From Apoda limacodes (Eukaryota > Arthropoda > Insecta > Lepidoptera > Limacodidae), in contig OX291547.1 in NCBI GenBank assembly GCA_946406115.1, forward strand, positions 7,693,001 through 7,757,000: a DNA stretch of 64,000 nucleotides. Reading direction: 5' to 3'. How positions within the stretch are numbered: the stretch's first letter is position 1; each line of letters starts with the position of its first letter. The position numbers were made by a program, and so were the translations under genes. Positions 12,613-23,925 of the stretch are shown in pieces. The notes under the pieces are model-generated. The model made no database searches. It was not told where the DNA came from and saw only the letters and a program-made list of their open reading frames with translations.

Positions 12613-13123
12613 TTAGCAAGCCTACACTATATTCGTTGTGAGTTTAAAACTAGTGTGTATACCTATTACCGTTTTCACGATAGAAAAGAAAATACGAAAA
12701 ACAGTTCCTGGTTTAGGGACTCCCTTAAATTTTTACTTTTTGTCTTTTCTTATTATTGGATAGGTAATCCGCCATAATTACTCATATTCTGTTAAAATTC
12801 AGGCTTGTACCTACTTCGTTTGGTCTTAAAGATAGAGAGAGCCCTTTAAAGGTCATAAAGACAGAGAGACAGCGTAAGCTTAGTAATATAAAGTAAAGCA
12901 GTCGTAATATTATATGATTCCAAATTCTACTATTTTTAGAATTTTAAATATTAGACATCAAGAAAGCAACTAGCTAGATAACACATAAAACAACGCATTG
13001 TATTCCTCGACATTATGTCAACGCACTAAACGTAACGAACACTGTTCACACTGAACACTAATAAAGTTGGGGTTAGTGTGAGTGTAGTTCGTCAGTTATC
13101 GGTCATCATTACTATTCCACGTA
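12613..13123. other. Unassigned non-coding stretch
   Basis: No gene or repeat recognised. Confidence 0.4.
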
Positions 13124-13230
13124 ATTTTTCCTATCCGGAACAAAATGGACCAATTACAGTTTGGTGACAGACAACTTAATTTATGATGATGATAGATCGA
13201 TTAGTCGATTTTGTTACGGATAGGAAAAAA
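13124..13230. repeat. Short inverted repeat (about 22-bp arms, 61-bp loop)
   Basis: TTTTTCCTATCCGGAACAAAA (13125-13145) and its near-exact inverse (13209-13229) pair with one mismatch. This could be a small hairpin MITE. No target duplication was identified. Confidence 0.6.
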
Positions 13231-13918
13231 TGCTATAATCGATTATTTACAATTTAACTGTTATAGAACGCTTTTCACTATCTTTATTCTGAGTTAACGT
13301 TATGTAATTTGATTGCATCAAATGCAGTGATGTCGATAAATAAAGAATTTTGTAATTTATACGATTTCTTCGAAATCTTCGTGATTAGCCAAGGCCGAAA
13401 GTGTTCTCCATTCCTCTTGCTATTCCTGTGCCAAAAATAAGGATACCTACCCAATAGCTTCGTTGTACTATTCGTGGTACTATCTACAAAAAATCTATTC
13501 CCGTGGATACCTTTAATTGGGATAGAAGTATTATATGTTCTTCTCCATCCTTCCAGCCACCCCTGGTTTCAAAACCAGGTCAACCCGTTCCTGCGTAACA
13601 AACGAACTGACTTTCGCATTAGTTGGTTAGGTTTAGATAACTTTACGTATTCAAACTTTCCCTTTTCCTTTAAGTTTCGCCATGTGTCCGTCCGTCTGTC
13701 TGTCTGCCTGTCTGCAGCTGAGCTCAGAGACTCTTAGTACCAGAAACCTCTAATTTAGCATAGGTAACGAATGACTTAGTATTTCATCTCAATAAGGGTA
13801 ACATATCAATCACGTCGCCGTCATGTCTAAAGGGAGTTAAAATTAACCCAATTTATTTTCTGATTCCTTATAGGCTAGCTATGTGGTATGGTAAGTATTT
13901 AAAATGGACATATTTATT
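13231..13918. other. Non-coding stretch with a short GTCT-type simple repeat
   Basis: 'tgtccgtccgtctgtctgtc' near 13684-13715 is a simple repeat of the kind embedded in the 'agggttccg' family. The open frame across it (13474-13737) is not supported as a gene. Confidence 0.4.
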
Positions 13919-14010
13919 TTTAGGGTACTGTAGCCAAATGACAAAAAGAAAACATTTAAGATTTCGTAATTTCCGTCCGTCCGTATATTACAGCTTATTT
14001 TGCCATCCTT
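13919..14010 (+). repeat. 5' fragment of the 'agggttccg' repeat
   Basis: 'tttagggtactgtagccaaa' followed by 'tccgtccgtccgtatattac' matches the start and the CCGT block of the repeat at 6325-6951, with an intervening deletion. Confidence 0.55.
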
Positions 14011-16195
14011 ACATTTAAAACTTTTCATAAAGTTGTCTTATAGTTAGCTTCCATACATTGAATTGAAGGATGTAGTACATTTGTCGTTATTTTCTTACCC
14101 TCTAAAATTTTGTGACTAGATAGATACCATTTTAGTTTGGCAGCATTGTATTTCTGGAAGGGACCGCGGGGAATAAATGGTTTATTCTTTCGACGAAAAT
14201 TGTTTTATACAAAATAGGTTTTCAAGTTTCAAATATATGAACATGGGCGGATCCAGAACAAAAGTTTAGGGGGGGCAATCATAAGATCTGAAGGTATTTT
14301 TTGAACATTGAATTTGCAAACATAAGTTACACAATCGACCCAGTTCGTGCAGTTTTTTAATAATTAAATATACAAACCCCAGTAACCCCTAGTATATATT
14401 TATATTTAAAAAAATGTTACAATTCATTTCCTTCTCGGCCGTCCTTAGGGGTGCGTGTGCGTGGACGGCATGGGGACACCGTCAGCGTTCGGGATACTGA
14501 CAGGTGAGATGAGACGAAATAAAGCATTGGACAGTTTATAGGTAGAATGGATAAAGAAGACATTTTACTCATGAAAAATTCATACCTTCAATGGAAAATG
14601 AGTTATGTAAAATCTGGAATACATAATATAAATAATTCATCACGATTTATGCTTATATAAAGTTGCATCCTGACAAATTTTATAAATATACAAGAATGTC
14701 TATAAGTATCTCAGATAACATTTTAAGTAAAATTGGCAAAAGATTATGATATAAATTCCTCCTTAATTCAATAGATATGTAAGCAGATACATATTAAAAC
14801 TGAAACGAAAGCTTTTCATTTAGCCGATGCAATGTATTGTTTTTCAGCAAATTGATGCTTCCTTGCAAGCAATAGTTGAGAAACACAATTTTATTAAAAT
14901 TGGCACTCGAAAGACTTTGAGTAATACCTTTATACATACCTACCTATGTTCTTTGATTTGTTAGATATGGAACAACATAGTAGGTACCTACTTAATAAAA
15001 TAAATAAGTAGAAGCCTATTAGATACGTACTACCTAAATGTGAAATACTTAAATAATTATTATTTCAACCTAGGTACAATACTGATAAACAATAGGTACA
15101 CTAACAAAACTAGTAACATGTCCGGCTGTCCACCTCCGATTAACTCTGTATCCACTACCATAAGTTATTATTTATAACGCACGATTTACAATCATTCATT
15201 AATCACAACTATAGTAAATTATGTTTTTATAAACCTTATCGAATAGAAAATAAAAGTCAGTTTGCTTGACCACTGTTGTAAGCATAATGTTGGTATAGAG
15301 TTCCTGCTGGGTGGAGCACCAAATCTAAACGTTACTGTGAATGAAAGGACCTTGGCTTTTGAAAGTGCAAAACTATACCTACAACCGGAAAGTAATATAC
15401 CGGTGTTACACGTCTTATTAAAAACTAATGTAAAGAGAAAGGACAAGAACCTATTATGACACGATTATCTACCCGAAAACCCTATAATTTTTAAACACAT
15501 TCTAGGGTCGTAGGTCACATGTCACAATTTCAAAACAATTATTACAATACAACACAACACACAATTTCTACAACTGTAAATATAAGTCCATTTTATGAGA
15601 AACAAGAAAGATAACATAATAAATGATCTCTCATGAGTAAAATCAGTTTTTTTATTGAGGGAATTCGATAAAAGCAATCATTTTGTTTACCATAGCTAAG
15701 TCAAAAGACATTTATTTTCAAAATATATTTAATACATGAAAAAATTAAAGCTCCCAATGCTTAATATCTTAATTTTTTTTAAACGATTAATACGAAATTG
15801 GTTTTTTATTTTAGTATTCATCTACTACGATTTTATTTTATGGCAGAACTGTATGTAGATAGATTTATTATAGGTAGCTATTTCAAATAGTAAGAGTTAC
15901 AATTTTTAAGGTAAGGGTTCGTCTACTTTGATGACATATCCACGTGTGTTTTGGGCATGAAAATGCCAATGCCAATGAAAAAGATAATAAGTCAAATAGT
16001 CATGAAGAACAAGTTTTTGATAGAGAAAAAGAAATAGTCATTTAAGCTGCAACGTGTTTATAAGCATACATTGGTCTGTTGATTCGAAGATGTATGGAAA
16101 GTGGAGCAATGGTGAAACATCGATTTAATACAGCATATCGATTTAAAAATCGATCTTTTGGGCCTAAAAAAATTGATTCTCAGATCGTCATCCCT
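14011..16195. other. Unassigned non-coding stretch
   Basis: About 2.2 kb. 'gggcggatccagaacaaaag' followed by a poly-G run near 14245 resembles a phrase common in insect DNA transposons, but I see no matching second end. Overlapping open frames at 15219-15459 on both strands lack motifs. Confidence 0.4.
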
Positions 16196-16342
16196 AACCG
16201 TAACCTATGGACGCTTGCAACACCAGGGATATCACCCACGTGTTGCCAACCCTTCAAAAATCTAATAACTTCTTTCTTGAAGAAACTCATACTGTAATCC
16301 TTAGAAAAACCGTGGCAGGGATTTTATTTCACAACTAAAGCG

Positions 16343-16886
16343 CAGTGTTGCCAACTAAAGTGGTGTCAAAAACCCCTAAAATCGCCCTAATTATTGAGTT
16401 GTCCCCCTAAAAAATATATATATATAAATTCATAATGATTTAGAAATAATATGCTGAAATATGTTTCAAAAGTCTTTTTATTATAAGTTATTTAATATAT
16501 AAAATATTACGTCTTCATCTGAAAATTCAGATTTTTTGAAATCATACATGTTGACATTGAATAAATTTAACATTTTTTGGATGGATTAAATGTTGTAGAT
16601 CCACCATTTCGATTTAGACTTATACACAACAATAACCGCAATATGCACAGACAATAAAATGATCGCCAGTGGCGGCAATATTGCCGCCAGTCACCACAGA
16701 GTGGTTGTAGAATTACATACTAGATGTCGTTATAAGTCGCTAGGTCAAGAAATAAATATTAATATTATCAATTTAAAAATATTAAAGAGTCAAAGAATCC
16801 CTGAAAATTTCAGACCCCTAAAAAAATCCTATCTCACTTATTTACCCCCTAAATCTAGGGGGAAAACCTCTAAGTTGGGAACCGTG
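16343..16886. mobile_element. hAT-type MITE, 544 bp, nested in LINE A
   Basis: Ends are CAGTGTTGCCAAC (16343-16355) and GTTGGGAACCGTG (16874-16886), inverse of each other with two mismatches. Flanking 8-mers CTAAAGCG (16335-16342) and CCCAAGCG (16887-16894) fit a decayed 8-bp target duplication of a LINE segment reading 'acccaagcg' in sister copies. The interior holds a perfect 18-bp palindrome, GGCGGCAATATTGCCGCC (16671-16688). It is non-coding; the open frame at 16659-17006 is chance. Confidence 0.82.
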
Positions 16887-16952
16887 CCCAAGCGTTCGCG
16901 GAAGGAAGTTTCTCTGAGGCCGCTTTGTACGCGACCATTGCGGTTCTTAAGT

Positions 16953-17334
16953 TTATCAAGCAGATACTTTGTAAAAAGGCATACTACAATATTTCAGACT
17001 ATGTAAATGATAAAAATCCTTGGGACTGATGATGCTCAATTACAGGATGCATAGGTACCAAATTAAAATGGAAATAACATAAAATTGTGCGGCTAAAATT
17101 GTTTATTTAAAACATTAATAACATAATTGTATTTTTAGTTTATTTGTATTATTGATAGTGTTTTAAAAGAGTAACTATCGAGTTTCTTGCCGGATTCTTC
17201 TCGGTAGAAATCAACAACATTGTGAACCGGCGGGAAGGTGGGAGGGTTCAAAAAATAATATTTTATAACTTTGACGATTCAAAAGTGATTGTTAAATCCT
17301 TATTTGAATAAACCATTTTGACTTTGACTTTTGA
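16953..17334 (+). mobile_element. LINE 3'-end fragment with TTTGACT tail, nested
   Basis: Contains 'gagtttcttgccggattctt', a phrase shared with 53555-53575, and ends 'gaataaaccattttgacttt' plus further TTGACT units. This is a 5'-truncated LINE insertion. It is flanked by the direct repeat CTTAAGT (16946-16952 and 17335-17341), which fits a target-site duplication made during insertion into LINE A. Confidence 0.8.
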
Positions 17335-17352
17335 CTTAAGTGTGAGAATGAA

Positions 17353-17526
17353 TACTGCGCAATAGCCTCACAAAATTGACTACTATTACGAAAGAGACAA
17401 GCGATACATCGCCAAGTACTTGCATACTGTCAAGACGCTTTGTCTCATTCACATTGTCCATATTTATTTTACAGCTGCCTACGAAATGCTACATTCTAAT
17501 TTACTATGATTTATTCAGTTTTACCA
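17353..17526. other. Short unassigned spacer
   Basis: Non-coding sequence between LINE A and the foldback element. Confidence 0.3.
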
Positions 17527-17975
17527 CTGACCTCTATTACTACCCACTGGACTGGCTGCTGTCAAACGTTTTTTGTGCCTACTTGAATAACGCCATTTTG
17601 GCGCTGTAGGCAAATACGGAAGTCTATAGAACTAAAATTATATTATTAACTAAAATATATTCGCGGTTTTCGGAACATTCAACTGTGTTGCCACTTACCA
17701 CTAGCTCTATCTTTGTTGGCAAGAATTGTCGTTGATACCTTTCGATTTGGTCCATACTATTTTACATTGGACCATATTTTTTTTTGTTTCGAACTCCTAT
17801 ATGAAGTGAACCCAGCAAAGTTTTATGATTATTTCAATCTTCCAAGGCAGCCATAAACCATATACGTCAAAATTAGTTCCCTGAGACTTCCGCGGTGGCG
17901 TTTCAAATTGACACACAAAACTAGCTGTCATTTGTATAGAAAAGCCAGTCCAGTGGGTAGTAATAGAGGTCAGTG
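17527..17975. mobile_element. Foldback MITE with perfect 33-bp arms
   Basis: The arms at 17527-17559 ('cactgacctctattactacc'...) and 17943-17975 are exact inverse copies. Imperfect pairing continues inward, with 'gctgtcaaacg' and 'aacgcca' mirrored on the right side. Total about 449 bp. Non-coding. No unambiguous target duplication was found. Confidence 0.8.
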
Positions 17976-18169
17976 CATAAAACGTAGTGATTATATTCTC
18001 TTTGAGTTGAAAGAAGGAACGTAGTAAATACCTGAATAAAAAAGTAATAAATTTAAACTTCGAAATTGTCTTACCTTTAGTGTTTGTAAAATATCCATAA
18101 CGCAAGGTATCAATATTTTTATGACAATTATGTTTTTATAGTGCAAAATATAGATAAGTTAAGCTAAAC

Positions 18170-19570
18170 TTTTTTTTTTTTTTTTTTTTTTATACCACTA
18201 AGGTGGCAAACAAGCCTACGGTCCGCCTGATGGTAAGCGGTCACCGTAGCCTATGGACGCTTGCAACACCAGGGGCATCACTCGCGCGTTGCCGACCCTT
18301 CAGAAATCTAATAACTTCTTTTTTGAAGAACCCCATACTGTAGTCCTTAGAGAAAACCTTGGCAGGGAGCTCATTCCACAACCCAAGGGTTCGCGGGAGG
18401 AAGTTTCTCTGAAACCGCACTGTTCGCGACCATTTTGGTTCCAAAGTGTGAGAATGAATTCCCTGTCGATGGCGAGCGGTGCGATGGTAGAAAGTAGCCG
18501 TGGGCATCATTTCGAACAATTCCTCAGAACACAATCCATTGTACAAGCGGTAGAACACACACAGGGAGGCAAAGTCTGTCCTCAGACTTAAGGGCTCAAT
18601 ACCGCAAGTGAGTTTGGGATCGTCGACAATTCTCACAGCCCGTCGTTGAACCGAGTCAAAAGGGCCAAGCTGGTATCCGGGTGCACCCGCCCAGAGATGG
18701 CAGCAGTACTCCATATGGGGCCGGACTTGCGACTTGTAAAGTAGCAACCTTTGCCCCGACGTGAAGTACTGCTTCGCTCTGTTGAGTACACCAAGTTTTT
18801 TGGACGCCAGCTTTACCTTGTCTAGCAAATGATCTCGGAACTGAACATCGCTGGAGATGTCAACGCCAAGGATCCCAATGCTCTTAGAGATGGAGAGGGG
18901 AGTGTTCAGGAATTGTGGGACCACAGTGAATGGGGTTTTCTTAGCGGTGAACGCGCAGACTTGTGTCTTTGAAGGGTTGAATCGGACCAAGTTTTCCCGC
19001 CCCCAGTCAGAGATCTTGGACAGACCGATCTCGATTTGAGACACAAGTTCTTCACGCTTTTCTTCCACAACGGAACGTGGGATGCTTGCACGGCCCGTGT
19101 AATAAGCGTCTCCAGTACTGTCATCTGCATAGCAATGTATGTTGTTGATGTCCAACATATCATTGATGTGCAGTAGAAACAGCGTAGGAGACAGCACAGA
19201 GCCTTGCGGGACACCAGCATTTATGTCCATGCTATCAGAGCAACTACCGTCAACTACGGCTCGTATGCTTCTGCCGGACAAAAAGCTAGCCACCCATTTG
19301 CACAAACCCTCGGGCACTCCGTAAGAAGGCAACTTCGATAGAAGACCCCGGTGCCAGACCCGATCGAACGCCTTCGCTATGTCTAGGCTACATGCCAATG
19401 CCTCCCCCTGACTCTCAATGGCTAGTGCCCATCGGTGTGTGAGATACACTAGAAGGTCACCAGTTGAGCGACCGTGGCGAAAGCCATATTGACGGTCACT
19501 GATCAGGTCGTGTTTTTCTAGGTAACTGTAATTAACAAAATCTAATTTCCTTGCATATTCCCTATTTAAT
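18170..19570 (-). mobile_element. 5'-truncated LINE family A, nearly intact 3' half
   Basis: The element reads on the minus strand and ends in an uninterrupted 22-nt A tail (T run at 18170-18191), preceded by 'gtggtata'. The RT frame is uninterrupted across the whole retained part. The 5' boundary is near 19570, where the frame runs into a stop. An intact frame plus a pure tail makes this the youngest-looking retroelement in the window. Relatives lie at 16196, 20340, 20479, 34172, 61653 and 62050. Confidence 0.85.
18241..19568 (-). CDS. LINE reverse transcriptase, C-terminal half, open
   Basis: The RNA-dependent DNA polymerase of a non-LTR retrotransposon, which copies element RNA at the nicked target site. 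About 440 codons are open, from LNREYARKLDF near 19568 to the stop at 18241. Motifs run in order: QYGFRHGRSTGD (fingers), LDIAKAFDRVWH (motif A with catalytic Asp), GVPQGSVLSPTLF (motif B), CYADDST (motif C, both Asp present), LGVDISSD (thumb side), and a C-terminal LYKSQVRPHMEYCCHLW segment. There is no start codon, endonuclease or ORF1, so this is a truncated insertion and not an autonomous element. The clade is likely in the CR1/Jockey group, but I cannot settle it by eye. Confidence 0.85.
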
Positions 19571-20339
19571 TACAAATCCTAGCTGCGCAATTATGAATAC
19601 TTACAGAGTGAATGGTTATGATGAATCATGAACAGGGTTGATTAGGAAGCAGTTTTGTACAAGTAGATGTGGCTGAGGATGAGGATTTGACGATAAGGAT
19701 GAAAAAAGGAAGAGGAAGAGATGTATCTTAACTTAGACACGTTTACACACGTTACAGATACATATTTCTATATTTTTTACTAAAACAACACATAACGCAA
19801 GGACGCGAAATTTCATGAAGTGCGAGCAGGCGTCAAGTAAATTGATGTTATAACACAGCTTATAAACTCTAGGGGTTAGAAGGGGTATTAATAAACCAAA
19901 TTTTTAGGGTAAAGGAAGACGATGCGGAATCCCAAAATAGCTACGAACGGCCGCATTAAGATGAAGAGGAATAGGATCCTCATTAACCCTAATCATAAAC
20001 AACATTTAAGCGTGCTGATAATTCCAATGGCGATAAAACGAAACACGTTTTGTGTTTTTTTTGACAGTTCAGTGTGTGTTTATTTAAGAGTATTTAGTTA
20101 TTTGTATTGTTTTGTTGATTAAAACGAAGATATTAAGTTTTTTACGCGAAAAAAAAATCAAATATATAGTTATTTTTCTCAAAGAATTCATTTTCACATT
20201 TAACAGCTATCCAAAATTGGCGCAAAATACCTCGACAAATCTTTTTGGCAATAATATTTAACTTAGTCAACATTATATTATTTTGCCACCAAAAGCTAAT
20301 GAAATGCGAACCGCTAATAATTCTTAACTGCTAACACTT
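19571..20339. other. Spacer between inverted LINE copies
   Basis: AT-rich, no gene recognised. It separates two head-to-head copies of LINE family A. The open frame at 19922-20122 has no motif. Confidence 0.4.
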
Positions 20340-20478
20340 TCAAAGAAACTTCCGCCCGCGATCGCTTGGGTTGTGGAATGAGCTCCCTTAAAGAAAGAAG
20401 TTATTGTATTCCTTAAGGGTCGGCAACCCGCGAGTGATACCCCTGGTTTTGCAAGCGTCCATAGGCTACGGTGACGTG
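20340..20478 (+). mobile_element. LINE family A 3' fragment
   Basis: 'cgcttgggttgtggaatgag' followed by 'gggtcggcaac' and 'caagcgtccataggctacgg' matches the 3' end of family A, with an internal deletion after 'gagctccct'. It stops abruptly without an A tail and abuts the next copy directly. Confidence 0.8.
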
Positions 20479-21596
20479 AGCTGCCATCTTACGGAGTGCC
20501 CGAGGGTTTGTGCAAATGGGTGGCTAGCTTTTTGTCCGGCAGACGAATACGAACCGTAGTTGACGGTAGTTGCTCTGATAGCATGGACATTAATACTGGT
20601 GTCCCGCAAGGCTCTGTGCTGTCTCCTACGCTGTTTCTATTGCATATCAATGAAATGTTGGACATCAACAACATGCATTGCTATGCAGATGACAGTACTG
20701 GAGACGCTTATTACACGGGTCGTGCAAACATCCCTCGTTCCGTTGTGGAGGAAAACCGCGGAGAACTTGTATCTCAAATCGAGACCACACTGTCCAAGGT
20801 CTCAGACTGGGGACGGGTAAACTTGGTTCGATTCAACCCTACAAAGACTCAAGTCTGCGCGTTCACCGCTAAGAAAACCCCATTCACTGTAGTCCCACAA
20901 TTCCAGAAAACTCCCCTCTCCATCTCCAAGAGCATTGGGATCCTTGGCGTTAACATCTCCAGCGATGTTCAGTTCCAAGATCATTTGCAAGACAAGGTGA
21001 AGCTGGCGTCCAAAAAACTAGGTGTACTCAACAGAGCGGGGCAGTACTTCAGGTTGTTGCTTTACAAGTCGCAAGTTCGGCCCCATATGGAGTACTGCTG
21101 CCATCTCTGGGTGGGTGCACCTGGATACCAGCTTAGCCCATTTGACTCGGTTCAACGTCGGGCTGTGAGAATTGTCGACGATCCCAAACTCACTTGTCGT
21201 ATGGAACCCTTAAGTCTGAGGAGAGACTTTGCCTCCCTGTGTGTGTTCTACCGCTTGTACAATGGGATGTGTTCTGAGGAATTGTGCGAAATGATGCCCA
21301 CGGCTATTTTCTACCATCGCACCACTCGCTATCGGCAAAGAATTCATTCTCACACAGTGCGGTTTCAGAGAAACTTTTCCGTGAACGCTTGGGTTGTGGA
21401 ATGAGCTCCGGATGCCAAGGTTTTCTCAAAGGTCTACAGTATAGGGTTCTTCAAGAAAGAAGTTATTGGATTTTTGAAGGGTCGGCAACGCGCAAGTGAT
21501 ACCCCTGGTCTTACAAGCGTCCATAGGACACGGTGACCGCTTACCATCAGGCGGACTGTGTGCTTGTTTGCCACCTTATTGATACAAAAAAAATAT
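20479..21596 (+). mobile_element. LINE family A copy, truncated, with RT pseudogene
   Basis: Begins mid-RT at LPSYGVPEGL (20480) and runs through motif B (GVPQGSVLSP), motif C (CYADDST) and the thumb. The open frame is 20496-21404 (302 aa). Compared with 18241-19568 it has a small in-frame loss in the YF..RLLLYKSQ segment (near 21050) and another loss near 21350 after HSHT, and the frame ends early at 21404. Motif A is missing because of 5' truncation. The 3' end is 'gtttgccaccttattgatac' plus a short A-rich tail. It lies in opposite orientation to 18170-19570. Confidence 0.85.
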
Positions 21597-21639
21597 ATAT
21601 ACAATATACATAGATGTATAAGGCTGATCCTCCACATCT

Positions 21640-23925
21640 ACCAATTGAACTTCAAGTTTGTCTTGATATTAAATACAAATTGCATTCTAGAGGCAAGTTA
21701 CTTCCAAATTTTCGGAAAGCTGATTAAACATTAATTAATAATTCATAAATTTTCTAAATGTCAGAATGTTAACGATATGCTGGAAGTTCTTTACACCAAA
21801 ATTAAGAAGACTATTATAAAAATATGTGCCATTGTGTAAATTAAAAGCTTATAGATATCCTCAATAATTTAACAGAAAATTAATTAAATTGCTTAAAAAG
21901 AAAATACAGAATTCTCAATAAAAAATTTAAAAACCCACTAAGTTGCTTACAAAGAGGTGTAAAAAGGTTGCAACAGAATGCTATTATTCTTATATTGATG
22001 CAATCGAAATAAGGATAGCTGATAATCTGAAATATTACTGTGCATTTATTAAATCCAAACGTAAAGGCTACAGCATTATTCCTCATCCATATCACACGGT
22101 AATATAACTGTGTCTGAAGGAAATTAAGTGTAATCTGTTTGCTTTTTTCTTCTCCTCTGTTTATTCCGTAGATAATGTTAGTAATGACAACACTTCTTAC
22201 AGCAGTGTCATTAAAAATCAGTTAGTAAGTTACAATCGACTGTCACACCCTTTATAAAAAAACAGAAAACGTCAGACACAACTTAAGGAGCTGGACCAGG
22301 CGGAATTACACCTTTTTAAACTCGTCAAACCTCTATTCATAATTTTTTACTCAGATACATTTCCTGTAGAATGGAAAAAGGCTAAAGTAGTTCCCATACA
22401 TAAAAGTGACCATGATGGTCAGGTTAATAACTACATACCATTTTCGATCACATCTCAATTCTCTAAAACTTCCAATCACTTGTTTGTCCCTTTGTGCAAA
22501 ATCATATCAAAAAATATAACATGATTCATCAGCACGGGTTCGTCTCCTCGAGATCAACATCTTGAAATAAAGTCTCCTTCTCACAATTTCTAACCGAAGC
22601 TATTGATGATCATAAACAGGTTTATGACATCTATACGGATTTCAGTAAGGCTTTTAACACTGTGCCTTATAAAGCTTTGTTACAAAAACTTTACTGTTAT
22701 GGTTACTGCGGTTTTCTTCTTAATTGGTTAGCATCCTATTTAAAACATCATGAGTTTTATATGGTAGTTAATAAATACAGTTCAGAAACACATAAAATTA
22801 CATTTGGAGTTCCACAAGGATCTCATCTCGCTTCAATTATTTTTAATATATACATAAAAGATATCGCACTATGCTTTTTACTTTAATTTTTTGAAGTTTG
22901 CTAGAGTAGTACAATGCAATGAAGATATACAATTAATTCTGTGACTGATCTAGACAGACTTAATGATTGGTGTGTCAGCAATTGGAGGAATGAGAACCAC
23001 AAAGAATGTCATAGTATAAAATACACAAGAAAACTAAGACTGATTCCTTCCACCTACATAGATACTGATTCGATAAACGAGACTGAGAAAGTCAAAGATT
23101 TGGGGTTTTTTTTTTACCAATAACTAACTTTTACGGATCATATAGACGAGATCATTAAAGAATCAACAAAAATGCTAGGTTTTGTGATTCGTAACGGCAA
23201 AGTGTTCAAAAAGGTATCAACAAAAAAAAACTTTATAATAGTTTAGTCAGAACAAACCTTGAGTATTGTAGCATTGTTTGGCGTCCACACTACTCTAATC
23301 ACAGCTTAAGCTAATCTTATTTTAGGATGGACTCACTAAGCAAGCGCAGAGATATTTCTGACGCCTTATTTCTTTACAAACTATTGAACAATAAAATAGA
23401 CTGCCCCCAGTTGCTCCAAAAATTTAACTTTCGGATACCCAGCAGATATCCTCGGCATGCTGTGCTTCCTTTTGTACCTCCCTTCAGAAAAACAAAATTA
23501 GGGATAAACTCTCTCATACCTAGAATAAGCAAGCTAATTAATATTAATAGCTCTAATTGGACATATTTTTTGATACCCAACACGGATTTCGCAAGATACT
23601 ATGTCAAATTAAAAAAAAAAATTACGCTGAAACTTTTTAACTTTACAGATAGTCTTTATAGTAATTAAAAATACCTATTATTTTATGTTTTCTGGTTCTT
23701 TGTAAATATTTAATTATGATTCTTTTTTTTATTTATCAAGTTTTTTTATTGTAATGATTGGTAGGCATAACGCCAAAGATGACTTATCATTACACAGTCA
23801 TTACTTTAAACATGTAGTATACCTATAATTAGTTGTGCATTTAAATTTATTATTGTTATTATGTCGACATTATAATTATAAGTATCATTGTAATAACTAT
23901 ACCTAATAAAAAAAAATATAGACAT
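21640..23925 (+). mobile_element. Degenerate Jockey-like LINE
   Basis: A broken RT in several frames. Pieces include NVNDMLEVLYTKIKKTI (near 21760), YIDAIEIRIADNLKYYCAFI (near 21990), YTDFSKAFNTVPYKALL (motif A, 22635-22690), FGVPQGSHLASIIFNIYI (motif B, 22806-22860), then a frame change and stops before LNDWCVSNW and KVKDLGFFF. Motif C is not recognisable. A C-terminal piece (23327-23668) and an A-rich end near 23910-23922 follow. Non-functional. The upstream boundary is approximate. Confidence 0.75.

Larger units (their letters stand above)
16196..17352 (-). mobile_element. LINE family A 3' fragment carrying two nested insertions
   Basis: The 16196-16342 segment ('cctatggacgcttgcaacac'...), then 16887-16952, then 17342-17352 are collinear with the 3' end of the intact minus-strand copy at 18170-19570. 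They are split by a hAT-type MITE (16343-16886) and by a LINE tail (16953-17334). Splicing out both insertions restores the order seen in other copies, so this LINE fragment is older than both. It covers only the C-terminal codons and the start of the 3' UTR. Confidence 0.8.

Noticed and set aside
18906..19324. Several open frames on both strands over the LINE reverse transcriptase
   Set aside because: They are shadows of the 18241-19568 minus-strand RT frame, which alone carries protein motifs. The same applies to 20489-20990 in the sister copy.
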